Source: Centipeda periodontii DSM 2778 (lineage in GTDB: Bacteria; Bacillota; Negativicutes; Selenomonadales; Selenomonadaceae). From it: a stretch of 47,404 bases of DNA. The stretch spans positions 2,168,761 to 2,216,164 of the forward strand of contig NZ_GL892076.1 in the NCBI RefSeq assembly GCF_000213975.1, written 5' to 3'. This document shows, piece after piece, positions 33,388 to 41,435 of the stretch (position 1 is the stretch's first letter; every line of letters starts with the position of its first letter). Both the position numbers and the translations under genes were made by a program. The notes beneath the pieces are model-generated. The model made no database searches and had not been told where the DNA came from. It saw only the letters and a program-made list of their open reading frames with translations.

Positions 33388-33858
33388 TCACCCCTTTTCC
33401 TCCTCCTTGCGCAGATTGATCGCAATGTCGATAAAAAGTCTGCCGTCGAGATGGTCGCACTCGTGCTGAATGCAGCGCGCGAGAAGCCCCTCCGCCGTCA
33501 GGCTGCGCCTGCGGCTGCGCCGATCCGTATACTCCACCGTCACGCGCTCGGCGCGCTCCACATCGCCGTAGACCTGCGGCACGGAGAGGCACCCCTCCGA
33601 GTCCACCACCGTACCCTCGCGCGTCGTGATAACGGGATTCACAAGTTCGAGCAGACCATGCTCGTCCTGCACATCGATCACCACGATGCGCAGGGATTTC
33701 CCCACCTGCGGAGCGGCAAGCCCAACGCCATCGGCGGAGTACATCGTCTCCGCCATATCATCAAGCAGCTGCCGATGCCGCTTCGTGAGGCGGTCAATCG
33801 GCGCAGCTATCTGTTTCAGTACGGGATCGCCCGCCTTTTTTATTTCCAAGATTGCCAT
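33388..33858 (-). CDS. def: Peptide deformylase Def
   Basis: A 156-residue deformylase with all three motifs: GVGLAAPQVG, EGCLSVP (metal Cys) and QHECDHLDG (two metal His and catalytic Glu). It removes the formyl group added through Fmt. GAGG lies 7 nt ahead of ATG. 13 nt after the amidohydrolase, so they are probably in one transcript. priA, often found ahead of def, is not in this window. Confidence 0.97.
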   Translation of the reverse strand: MAILEIKKAGDPVLKQIAAPIDRLTKRHRQLLDDMAETMYSADGVGLAAPQVGKSLRIVVIDVQDEHGLLELVNPVITTREGTVVDSEGCLSVPQVYGDVERAERVTVEYTDRRSRRRSLTAEGLLARCIQHECDHLDGRLFIDIAINLRKEEEKG

Positions 33859-33871
33859 AGAATTTCCTCAT

Positions 33872-34693
33872 TTACAAGTGCAAGTTATAGATTTGCACGG
33901 CATTGTCATAGAACACCGCATTCCAATACTCCTTGGGGATGAGCAGCTTCGTGAATGCGATGTAGTCGTCAAAATTCGCGAGCGGCCAGTCCGTCCCAAA
34001 CATCAGGCGATCGTACGCATTCAAATACGCGAGCCAGCCGTGCAGCTGCTCGATATAGAACTTCTTACGCGCACAGAATAGCTCAAAATCCTTAATTTTA
34101 CCCGCAAGCATCCCCGAGAGATCGGCACTCACATTTGGATTCTTCTCCATCACGGCGACTGCATCCGTGAAATACGGCTCGCCAAAATGACACATGACGA
34201 AATGCACCGCACGGAACTTTGTCGCTGCCTCGTCCATCACATTCGGGTGCGCGTATTTCAGCAGTGCCTTCTCCGTCGCCGTCAGCCCCGTGTGCACGGC
34301 AACGGGCTTCTTGTACTGCGCCGCGAGCTCGTATATAGGCGCAAGCATATCATCATAGATATAGAAATAATGATAGCCCGGATAGAGCTTGATGCCGACG
34401 CACCGCTCGCTTTTTAGATGCTGTTCGAGTGCGGGCAGGAGCTTTTCGATGCGCCCCGCCGCGATCTCCGTCACACCGTCGCCCCCGATGCCCACACAGT
34501 AATGAAAGATATCAGGATAGTTCGGACTCGTCTCCTCTACGGGCAGATTGCCCATGATGATGCCGTGGACAATGCCCGCCGCACGGAAATCACGGCGCAG
34601 CGCCTCCTCCGTATTCTCATGCCCCGCAGCCCGCGCCACCGTATCAAAATACTCCCCTCTGCCAAAGTGCAGATGAGCATCAATGATCTTCAT
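33872..34693 (-). CDS. Amidohydrolase-family (Amidohydro_2-type) protein
   Basis: A 273-residue TIM-barrel metal-dependent hydrolase of the amidohydrolase 2 type. The N-terminal metal motif is DAHLHFG. VGIKLYPGYH, PVAVHTG, VMCHFGEP and FGTDWPL supply the remaining expected ligands. Relatives include decarboxylases and lactone hydrolases; the substrate is unknown. It stands at the head of the def-fmt operon, after an 88-nt gap that contains TTGACG with a weak -10 (GATAGT, 18-nt spacer). The RBS is weak. Operon placement does not reveal the function. Confidence 0.85.
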   Translation of the reverse strand: MKIIDAHLHFGRGEYFDTVARAAGHENTEEALRRDFRAAGIVHGIIMGNLPVEETSPNYPDIFHYCVGIGGDGVTEIAAGRIEKLLPALEQHLKSERCVGIKLYPGYHYFYIYDDMLAPIYELAAQYKKPVAVHTGLTATEKALLKYAHPNVMDEAATKFRAVHFVMCHFGEPYFTDAVAVMEKNPNVSADLSGMLAGKIKDFELFCARKKFYIEQLHGWLAYLNAYDRLMFGTDWPLANFDDYIAFTKLLIPKEYWNAVFYDNAVQIYNLHL

Positions 34694-34781
34694 GTATATT
34701 CACTTTCTAAAATAACTAAGAAATCACTATCCGTTTAGTTTAACATATCCGTCAATAGTTTTTCGTGATAGATGAGCCATT

Positions 34782-35513
34782 TTACAACAAATCCATCATC
34801 CTATGTGTCTGCGGGATGACGCGGACATCGGTGAGATGGTGCAGGGCGATGCGCTGGAGTTCGAGGAGGCGCGCGGGAGACGGCACAGTACAGCCGCCGT
34901 AAGGCGTGACGGGTTGGAGGATGAGGAGCGTCGCGGGTGCGATCTCGGCGACGAGGTGCGCCGCACGCTCCACATCATCCGCGCATGTATCTGCGGCGAC
35001 GACGACCTTGACATAGACATCCTTGGCTCGTGCAACTTCGAGAAAGCGTGCGTGCGCATCCCAGACAGGCGCGGACAGGACATCGGGCAGTTTCAGATCC
35101 ATACTGATGTGCGAAATGCAGTCGATGCACTCTGCAAGAGCCCTGTCGAGCGTTCCATTTGTTTCAAGGAAAACGGGCAGGTCGATATGCGTGGCAAGTT
35201 CCTTGATAAACGGCACATGGAGCAGCGGCTCACCGCCCGTGATGCTGAGGGAGTGATGTGGGACATCGGCCACAAGACGCGCGACAATCTCCGCCGCCTG
35301 TTCCACCGAAAGAGGATTTTCGTATGGAACGAGCTCATGCGTACCCGCCCGTTCCTCCACCATGCAGACGGGATGGCGTCCGATCTCGTTCTCCGTGTCG
35401 CAGTAGGTACAGTCGAGATTGCAGCCCTCAAGGCGCACGAAGATCTGACGGCAGCCGACGTACTTCCCCTCCCCCTGTATGGAGGAAAAGATTTCGATGA
35501 TGTTCTCGCGCAT
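34782..35513 (-). CDS. queE: 7-carboxy-7-deazaguanine synthase QueE
   Basis: A 243-residue radical SAM enzyme. N-terminal FSSIQGEGKYVGCRQIF, cluster motif CNLDCTYCD, SAM-binding SITGGEPLLH. It converts 6-carboxytetrahydropterin to 7-carboxy-7-deazaguanine, the substrate of QueC. It starts 1 nt after queD. Together with folE2 and queC the window encodes the full route from GTP to preQ0. Confidence 0.95.
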   Translation of the reverse strand: MRENIIEIFSSIQGEGKYVGCRQIFVRLEGCNLDCTYCDTENEIGRHPVCMVEERAGTHELVPYENPLSVEQAAEIVARLVADVPHHSLSITGGEPLLHVPFIKELATHIDLPVFLETNGTLDRALAECIDCISHISMDLKLPDVLSAPVWDAHARFLEVARAKDVYVKVVVAADTCADDVERAAHLVAEIAPATLLILQPVTPYGGCTVPSPARLLELQRIALHHLTDVRVIPQTHRMMDLL

Positions 35514-35514
35514 A

Positions 35515-35895
35515 TCAGTCCTTCGTATAGGTGACGGAGGACTTCGGCGACTCCCAGACGGTCAGCGCGGTCAGCTCCGCAGGGGATGCCGCGACTTCTT
35601 CGCGTGCAGCGAGGCGCTCGAAGATGATGCGCGCAAGGTTCTCCGCCGTCGGGTTCACGCCCTCATTGAACGGTGGGAAGTCATTCAGATAGTAGTGATC
35701 GAAGTCGTCCAATACTGCGGCGAGTGCCTTTTTCGCAATCTTGAAGTCAATGAGCATACCGAGCTCATCGAGCTGTGTACCCTGAAAGGTCGCCTCGACG
35801 ACCCAGTTGTGCCCATGCAGACGGTCGCATTTGCCGGGGTAGTTCACGACGCGGTGCGCCGCCTCGAACGCGCCCTCGACGCGTAATGTATACAT
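35515..35895 (-). CDS. queD: 6-carboxytetrahydropterin synthase QueD
   Basis: A 126-residue pterin synthase. Zinc His residues are in FEAAHR and LHGHNW, with the catalytic Cys in GKCDRLHGH and a Glu near WESPKSS. It makes the QueE substrate from dihydroneopterin triphosphate. RBS AGGAG lies 6 nt ahead of ATG. Only 52 nt separate it from the glycosyltransferase gene, and these hold a terminator; no preQ1 riboswitch pseudoknot was recognised there. Confidence 0.95.
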   Translation of the reverse strand: MYTLRVEGAFEAAHRVVNYPGKCDRLHGHNWVVEATFQGTQLDELGMLIDFKIAKKALAAVLDDFDHYYLNDFPPFNEGVNPTAENLARIIFERLAAREEVAASPAELTALTVWESPKSSVTYTKD

Positions 35896-35913
35896 ATTGT
35901 TCTCCTTTTATGG

Positions 35914-35945
35914 AAAAGGCTGCCGCACTTATGCAGCAGCCTCTT
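35914..35945 (-). terminator. Terminator after the psd-pssA-GT operon
   Basis: An 11-bp stem with one mismatch (35917-35927 with 35932-35942), followed on the minus strand by TTTT (35914-35917). It sits just past the glycosyltransferase stop and before queD. The A/T flanks on both sides make it possibly bidirectional. Confidence 0.75.
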
Positions 35946-35947
35946 TT

Positions 35948-37222
35948 TCACTTCACATCGCTCATGACCTCATCCATGCTCATGGCGCGCGTATGTTTCG
36001 TATGACTCCACTCGTGCTCGTTGCGGTGGATGAATCCGAGGAAGATGATCGGAATCCACGAGTAGATGAACACGGGATAGAGCAGCAGATAGAACCATGC
36101 CTTGAGCTTCGCGCGTACCTTGATAAGGATGATCATGGGCAGAACATACTGCCCGATCATGATGGCGGTCATCAGCTGCGACGGCAGGAACTTATAAATG
36201 CTCGTATAGAACGGCGGGAAGGCAAGCTGCACATAGCTGATGATGATGAAAAACGTCGACATCATGAGGAAGTGCGGCTGCAGCAGATAGATGCAGCCAT
36301 CCCAGATGCGGATGTCGCGCCGCCTCCACCCCTCGCGGATCATCGTCGGAATAAAGCGGTGCGCCACATCGAACTGCCCCTGTGCCCAGCGGCGACGCTG
36401 ATTCCACGCCTGCTTGAACGTCAGCGGTTTCTCATCGTAGACGATGGCATCATGCGCCCACGTCGTCTTGATGCCCTCGGCGAGCAGCTTCATCGTAAAC
36501 TCCATGTCCTCCGTGAGGCAGGTCGCGCGCCAACCGTGGCGCTTGAGTACGTCCGTCGTAATGCACATACCCGTGCCGCCGAGACATGCGGAGAGCCCGA
36601 TGTTTGTCTTCGCAAGATGCGAGATGTGATCAATGACCCAAAACGCGATGGCAAATGTGCCCGCAACCCACGTATCATAGGGATTTTTCGCATCGAGAAA
36701 GCCCTGAATGACCTTATCCCCCTTAAGGAGGCGATTGTTCATCTCCTTGAGGAAGTTCGGATGGACGAGGTTGTCCGCATCGAAGATTGCGATCGCGTCA
36801 TATTCCTTGTCCATCTCGAAGAGACGTTCAAACATCCACTCAAGCGCGAAGCCCTTGCTCTTCTTCGTCGGATGCGTGCGTTCACAGACGATTGCGCCCG
36901 CGTCCCCCGCGATCTGTGCCGTCTCGTCCGTGCAGTTGTCTGCAATAACATAGATGTCGTACAACTCCTCGGGGTAGTCGAGGCGTTTCAGGTTCTCGAT
37001 CAGCTGCCCGATGACCGCCGCCTCATTGTGCGCGGCAACCACGACGGCAAATGTCTTTTCCGGCGTCAGGATCTTTTTCTCCTTGCGCCGCCAGAGGCAG
37101 CAGAAGCCAATGAAAAAGAAATAGAGCGTAAAGAGCAGAAGAATGATCTGCATCGGAACCATCACAATATCAAAGATATGTGCCGGAAGATAGTGCGAAA
37201 CAAATTGAAAGAACTCAGTCAT
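35948..37222 (-). CDS. Membrane family 2 glycosyltransferase
   Basis: A 424-residue processive-type glycosyltransferase. One N-terminal membrane segment (about 15-40). The GT2 catalytic domain has VVVAAHNEAAVIG, IFDADN (DxD), TEDMEF and the processive QRRRWAQGQ motif. Three or more C-terminal membrane segments follow. This layout is that of lipid or polysaccharide glycosyltransferases such as cellulose or hyaluronan synthase relatives. It shares an operon with psd and pssA, so a membrane-lipid acceptor is plausible, but that is inference. It starts 6 nt after pssA and is followed by a terminator. Confidence 0.85.
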   Translation of the reverse strand: MTEFFQFVSHYLPAHIFDIVMVPMQIILLLFTLYFFFIGFCCLWRRKEKKILTPEKTFAVVVAAHNEAAVIGQLIENLKRLDYPEELYDIYVIADNCTDETAQIAGDAGAIVCERTHPTKKSKGFALEWMFERLFEMDKEYDAIAIFDADNLVHPNFLKEMNNRLLKGDKVIQGFLDAKNPYDTWVAGTFAIAFWVIDHISHLAKTNIGLSACLGGTGMCITTDVLKRHGWRATCLTEDMEFTMKLLAEGIKTTWAHDAIVYDEKPLTFKQAWNQRRRWAQGQFDVAHRFIPTMIREGWRRRDIRIWDGCIYLLQPHFLMMSTFFIIISYVQLAFPPFYTSIYKFLPSQLMTAIMIGQYVLPMIILIKVRAKLKAWFYLLLYPVFIYSWIPIIFLGFIHRNEHEWSHTKHTRAMSMDEVMSDVK

Positions 37223-37228
37223 GCGGGC

Positions 37229-37942
37229 TCAGCCTTCCTTTGCGCGCGTCATAACGGCAATCGTATGATTGACAATCCCAAAGAGTGCGTAGGTCGCAAA
37301 GATCCCCGCAAAGACGGCGGGCAGAATCGCCGCGCTGCCGAAATACAGGATTGCGGCGAAGATAACGAGCGCAAAGATTTTGGACGCCATATAAATCTTC
37401 TCCCCACCGCCCTTGAAGTCGGGATAGTGGACATGACTGACCATGAGATACGCCGTAACGGCAACGGCGATCGGATAGATCATTCCGAACGAAGTCGGGT
37501 CAACGCCAAGTTCCAAAAAGAGCCATGTCGACATGGCGACGAGGTTGCCGCCCGCCGGAATTGCAAGCCCCATGAAATAGCCGTGCACAACACTCGCATT
37601 CACATTGAAGCGCGTGAGACGCCACATGCCGCAGACGGCAAAGAAGATCGTCACAAGGGCGCCGAGAACGCCATAGTGGTGCAGGGCGAGCGTCCACGCG
37701 AGCAGCGCGGGCGCGACGCCGAACGAGCCGAGGTCACAGAGCGAGTCCATCTCCTTGCCGAACTCGCTCGACACGCCGAACGCGCGCGCAATGCGTCCGT
37801 CCAGACCATCGGCAATGAGTGCGCAGAAGATAAAGAGCGCGCCCCAGTCGAGATGCCCCTCGACCGTCGAAAGGATGGAACACATACCAAAGACAAGATT
37901 CATCGCCGTACAGAGATTCGGCAGAAACCGTCTGTAATTCAT
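37229..37942 (-). CDS. pssA: Phosphatidylserine synthase PssA
   Basis: A 237-residue CDP-alcohol phosphatidyltransferase, integral to the membrane. The signature D-G-x2-A-R-x8-G-x3-D-x3-D is met from DGLDGRIARAFG through GKEMDSLCD. It makes phosphatidylserine from CDP-diacylglycerol and serine. It overlaps psd (4 nt), the next enzyme of the pathway. The residues after the catalytic region form about four more membrane helices. Confidence 0.95.
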   Translation of the reverse strand: MNYRRFLPNLCTAMNLVFGMCSILSTVEGHLDWGALFIFCALIADGLDGRIARAFGVSSEFGKEMDSLCDLGSFGVAPALLAWTLALHHYGVLGALVTIFFAVCGMWRLTRFNVNASVVHGYFMGLAIPAGGNLVAMSTWLFLELGVDPTSFGMIYPIAVAVTAYLMVSHVHYPDFKGGGEKIYMASKIFALVIFAAILYFGSAAILPAVFAGIFATYALFGIVNHTIAVMTRAKEG

Positions 37943-38571
37943 TCGCCTTCGAGCCTCCCCAGAACGGTTTTGCCGCCCTGCACCTTTTCGCCCTTCTGCA
38001 CAAGGATTTGCGCCCGCTCGGGCATCACGATCTCAAGGCACGAGCCGAAGCGGATCATGCCGTAGATATCCCCCTGCCGCAGCTTGTCGTCAAGCGTCAC
38101 CCACGAGACGATGCGGCGCGCGAGGATACCCGCGATCTGCTTCACCGTGATGCGCAGATCGCCGCGATCGATGCCGATGAGGTGGTGTTCGTTCTCAAAG
38201 CCAACCTCATCCTTATAGGCAGGGCGAAAGCGCCCACAGTAGTATTTTTGCAGCTTGATCTCACCGTGGATCGGACTGCGGTTGACGTGCACGTTGAACA
38301 CCGACATGAAGATGACGATCTTGTTGCACTTCTCGCCCACGAAGTCATCCATACCGACGGGTGAGATCTCCGTAACGGTTCCGTCTGCAGGCGAGAGAAT
38401 ATGATTTGCGTCCTGCACAATCTCGCGTGCGGGACTGCGGAAGAAATACGCGAAGTAGCACGCAAGTACGACGAACGGAATTGCCGCGTACGGATGTGCA
38501 AAGAATCCGAGAATAACAGCCAGTATAAGCGCCGCGCCGATAAATTTATAGCCCTCGCTTACAATGACCAT
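37939..38571 (-). CDS. psd: Phosphatidylserine decarboxylase Psd (short form)
   Basis: A 210-residue pyruvoyl-dependent decarboxylase of the short, archaeal/Firmicute type. Two N-terminal hydrophobic stretches, then SPADGTVTE, FNVHVNRSPIHG and, near the end, the self-cleavage site in RFGSCLE (Gly-Ser). It turns phosphatidylserine into phosphatidylethanolamine. I prefer ATG 38571, with GGAGG 9 nt ahead; ATG 38577 would be only 3 nt from it. First gene of the operon, preceded by a 200-nt leader with a large inverted repeat. Confidence 0.94.
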   Translation of the reverse strand: MVIVSEGYKFIGAALILAVILGFFAHPYAAIPFVVLACYFAYFFRSPAREIVQDANHILSPADGTVTEISPVGMDDFVGEKCNKIVIFMSVFNVHVNRSPIHGEIKLQKYYCGRFRPAYKDEVGFENEHHLIGIDRGDLRITVKQIAGILARRIVSWVTLDDKLRQGDIYGMIRFGSCLEIVMPERAQILVQKGEKVQGGKTVLGRLEGE

Positions 38572-38589
38572 GCGCATCCGCCTCCTTAT

Positions 38590-38762
38590 AAAAAAGTCTG
38601 AGCCAGCTTGTGCTCCTAAGCAAACCCTAGTGAAGCAAACGGGAAAAGTACACGTTCTGCCCCCTGCGGATTTTATTCGTTCAAGCGAAGCGCGTTTGGA
38701 ATCCGCAGGTATTTAGGCAGATAAGTGTACGACCGTTTGCGTAACGAGGTGTTTGCGAGGAG
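38590..38762 (-). ncRNA. Large structured 5' leader of the psd operon (candidate RNA element)
   Basis: A nested, nearly symmetrical inverted repeat of about 150 nt. From outside in the pairs are 38613-38617/38758-38762, 38620-38628/38747-38756 (one bulge), 38635-38642/38733-38740, 38648-38653/38725-38730, 38657-38661/38716-38720 and 38663-38672/38700-38709 (10 bp perfect). That gives about 43 base pairs and a 27-nt apical loop. It starts about 20 nt after the predicted transcription start. It ends ahead of a T6 run (38590-38595) and the RBS of psd. GAGC (38600-38603) can pair with GCTC (38612-38615), which competes with the outermost stem, as in an attenuator. It could also be a palindromic mobile repeat. 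No known riboswitch family is recognised. Confidence 0.5.
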
Positions 38763-38789
38763 TACATACGGCGTGTTACACTTCCCTCA

Positions 38790-38818
38790 ATTATAATGGA
38801 AAGCCTATTCTTTGTCCA
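38790..38818 (-). promoter_or_regulatory. Promoter of the psd-pssA-GT operon
   Basis: Minus strand TGGACA (38813-38818), 17-nt spacer, TATAAT (38790-38795). The -35 matches five of six consensus bases and the -10 is perfect. It sits just downstream of tagA and about 220 nt ahead of psd, so the structured element lies in the transcribed leader. Confidence 0.75.
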
Positions 38819-38830
38819 CAGATACGATTT

Positions 38831-39556
38831 TTATTTTCGCGAAGAATGCACCTTCAGCACGAATTTCGGCAGAGCGAGCAGACGCCCCGCGCGCTTCGGC
38901 TGAAGCATCCCGCGAAAGAGCCATTCGAGCTTTGCCTTCTGCATCCAACGCGGCGCGCGCTTCATCACACCCGCCATCACGTCGAGCGTCCCGCCGACAC
39001 CGATCGCAACAGGCACATGCAGTTCCTCCAGATGCGCAGCGATCCACTTCTCCTGTTTCGGCACGCCGAGCGCAACGAGCAGCAAGTCCGGACGCGCTGC
39101 CTTAATCTCCGCGATAATTGCCGGATTGTCCGCCTCTTTGAAGAAGCCGTCACGCACGCCGACGATTTCAATGCCGGGATAGAGTTTCTCTGCCTTCGCC
39201 TTTGCCTTCTCCGCAACGCCGGGCGCAGAGCCGAAGAAATAGACACGCCGATGTTCTGCGGGTGCGCGACGCAGAAGTTCCTGCGCGAGATCGTAGCCCG
39301 CCACGCGCTCAGGCATCGCGTGCCCCAGATGGCGTGCCGCCCAGACCGTCCCCGCGCCGTCGGGCACGACGAGTGCCGCGGCATTGAGAATATCACCGAG
39401 TTCCTGATCGTGCGTCGCGCGCATGATCATTTCCGCGTTCGCCGTGGCGATCATCACGCCCGCGCGCTCATCCATATAGGAGGAAACAGCGGCAACAGCC
39501 TCTGCCATCGTAACTGCATCGACATGGACACCAAGTATATTGACCCGTTTTGACAA
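38831..39556 (-). CDS. tagA: WecG/TagA/CpsF-family glycosyltransferase
   Basis: A 241-residue GT26 enzyme. Hallmarks are ATANAEMI, VPDGAGTVWAAR, GVPKQEKWI and the C-terminal PRWMQKAKLEWLFR. Relatives add N-acetylmannosamine(uronate) to lipid-linked sugar in teichoic acid or enterobacterial antigen synthesis; the acceptor here is unknown. The start is TTG 39556, with GGGGAG 6 nt ahead. The conserved N-terminus (VNILGVHVDAVTM) begins three codons later, and the first ATG lies inside it. It is 66 nt after aspS. The psd promoter begins just past its stop. Confidence 0.88.
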   Translation of the reverse strand: MSKRVNILGVHVDAVTMAEAVAAVSSYMDERAGVMIATANAEMIMRATHDQELGDILNAAALVVPDGAGTVWAARHLGHAMPERVAGYDLAQELLRRAPAEHRRVYFFGSAPGVAEKAKAKAEKLYPGIEIVGVRDGFFKEADNPAIIAEIKAARPDLLLVALGVPKQEKWIAAHLEELHVPVAIGVGGTLDVMAGVMKRAPRWMQKAKLEWLFRGMLQPKRAGRLLALPKFVLKVHSSRK

Positions 39557-39622
39557 GGAGAACTCCCCTCCCGTATCACGAAAAGAGAGCGCCTAGAGCG
39601 ACGCCCTCCCCATTAATTCGTA

Positions 39623-41434
39623 TCACTGCTGTGCAGCGCCATCCGTCTTCTTCTTCGGCACAGCCGTACGGATGTAAAGTTCACGCAGCTGCTTCTCATC
39701 GACGGGCGACGGCGCTTCGCACATGACATCCGACGCACTCTGCGTCTTCGGGAACGGGATAACATCGCGAATGCTACGGCGCTTTGCCATCAGCATAACG
39801 AGGCGATCCAGACCGAACGCGATTCCGCCATGCGGCGGCGTGCCGTACTCGAACGCATTCATCATGAAGCCGAAGCGCTCACGCGCCTCCTCGGGTGCAA
39901 AGCCGAGCGTCTCAAAGACCTGCTCCTGCAGATCGCTGTGGTAGATACGCAGACTGCCGCCGCCGATCTCGACACCGTTCAGCACCATGTCATAGGCGTT
40001 CGCCTTAACGCGGCCGGGATCGCTCGTGAGCAGCGGAATATCCTCCTCGCGCGGCGCGGTGAACGGATGGTGCATCGCCTTGTAGCGCTTCTCCTCCGCA
40101 CTGTACTCGAACATCGGGAAGTCCACGACCCAGAGGAAGGACAGCTCGTCGGGATTCATCAGATTGCGGCGGCGCCCCATCTCAAGGCGCAACTCACCGA
40201 GAGCCTGCGCCACGACGGCGGGCTGGTCGGCAACGACAAGCAGGAGGTCGCCCGTCTTTGCTCCGACGGCGTTCTTGATCGTCTCGAACGTCTCATCCGA
40301 ATAGAATTTCTTGAAGGGCGACTTTACGCCCTCCTCCGTATACTGAATCCATGCAAGCCCCTTTGCCCCGTAGTTCTGGACATACAGCACGAGATCGTCA
40401 AGCTCACGGCGCGGGATGTTTGCGTAGCCCTCGACGTTGATGACCTTGACGCGACCGCCCGCCTCCATGACGGCGTTAAACACCTTGAACTCCGAGCCAC
40501 CGACGTAGTCCGTGATATCCTGCAGCTCCATGCCGAAGCGCAGATCGGGCTTGTCCGAGCCGAAGCGCTCCATCGCCTCGTCCCACGACATGCGGCGGAA
40601 CGGCGTTTCAACCTTGATTCCCATGCTCTTGTCGAAGAGCTCCTTCACCATCTCCTCCATCAGCGTGAGGATGGAGTCCTGATCCATAAAGGACATCTCG
40701 ATATCGAGCTGTGTGAATTCGGGCTGACGGTCGGCGCGCAGATCCTCATCGCGGAAGCAGCGCACGATCTGGAAGTATTTCTCGAAGCCCGAGACCATGA
40801 GCAGCTGCTTGAAGATCTGCGGCGACTGCGGCAGGGCGTAGAACTCGCCCGCATTGAGACGGCTCGGCACGAGGAAGTCGCGCGCCCCCTCGGGCGTGCT
40901 CTTGCAGAGCATCGGCGTCTCGATCTCAAGGAAGCCGTTCTTGTCAAAGAAATCGCGCATGATTTTCGTCACGCGGTGGCGCAGCATAATATTCGCCTGC
41001 ATCTCCGGACGGCGCAGATCGAGATAGCGATAGCGCAGACGAATCATCTCATCCACGTCAATGCCGTCCTGAATGTAGAACGGCGGCGTCTTCGCCTTGT
41101 TCAGGATACGCAGTTCATTGACAACGATCTCAATCTCGCCCGTCGCCATGTTCGGGTTCACCGTCTCCGCGCTGCGCGCACGTACAGAACCGCGCACAGA
41201 GATCACAAACTCCGAGCGCAGCGTCTCCGCCTCGTGGAACGTCCCATCTGCCATCGCCGCCTCATCAAAGACGATCTGCACGAGTCCCGAGCGGTCGCGC
41301 ATATCCACGAAGATCAGCCCGCCGTGGTCGCGGCGGCGCGATACCCAGCCGCACAGCGTTACTTCCCCGCCGACCTGCTCCCTGCGGAGCGTGCCGCAGT
41401 CATGTGTCCGTTTAAGTCCCTGCATCGTTTCCAT
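39623..41434 (-). CDS. aspS: Aspartyl-tRNA synthetase AspS
   Basis: A 603-residue bacterial-type class II synthetase. An N-terminal OB anticodon-binding domain precedes the catalytic domain, which has FRDEDLRADRQPEFTQLDIE (motif 2 region). The GAD insertion domain follows, and motif 3 is GIAFGLDRLVM. The C-terminus is Lys/Thr-rich. Full length. It starts 1 nt beyond the hisS stop; the hisS-aspS pair is standard in Firmicutes. A weak hairpin with TCTTTT lies in the 66-nt gap to tagA. Confidence 0.97.
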   Translation of the reverse strand: METMQGLKRTHDCGTLRREQVGGEVTLCGWVSRRRDHGGLIFVDMRDRSGLVQIVFDEAAMADGTFHEAETLRSEFVISVRGSVRARSAETVNPNMATGEIEIVVNELRILNKAKTPPFYIQDGIDVDEMIRLRYRYLDLRRPEMQANIMLRHRVTKIMRDFFDKNGFLEIETPMLCKSTPEGARDFLVPSRLNAGEFYALPQSPQIFKQLLMVSGFEKYFQIVRCFRDEDLRADRQPEFTQLDIEMSFMDQDSILTLMEEMVKELFDKSMGIKVETPFRRMSWDEAMERFGSDKPDLRFGMELQDITDYVGGSEFKVFNAVMEAGGRVKVINVEGYANIPRRELDDLVLYVQNYGAKGLAWIQYTEEGVKSPFKKFYSDETFETIKNAVGAKTGDLLLVVADQPAVVAQALGELRLEMGRRRNLMNPDELSFLWVVDFPMFEYSAEEKRYKAMHHPFTAPREEDIPLLTSDPGRVKANAYDMVLNGVEIGGGSLRIYHSDLQEQVFETLGFAPEEARERFGFMMNAFEYGTPPHGGIAFGLDRLVMLMAKRRSIRDVIPFPKTQSASDVMCEAPSPVDEKQLRELYIRTAVPKKKTDGAAQQ

Positions 41435-41435
41435 C

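Noticed and set aside
35896-35947. A preQ1 riboswitch ahead of queD
   Set aside because: The 52 nt contain only a terminator hairpin and an RBS, without the preQ1 pseudoknot pattern.
35897-38065. A 722-residue open frame on the plus strand
   Set aside because: It is antisense to the glycosyltransferase, pssA and psd, all with clear family motifs, and its translation is of low-complexity Arg/His/Glu type.
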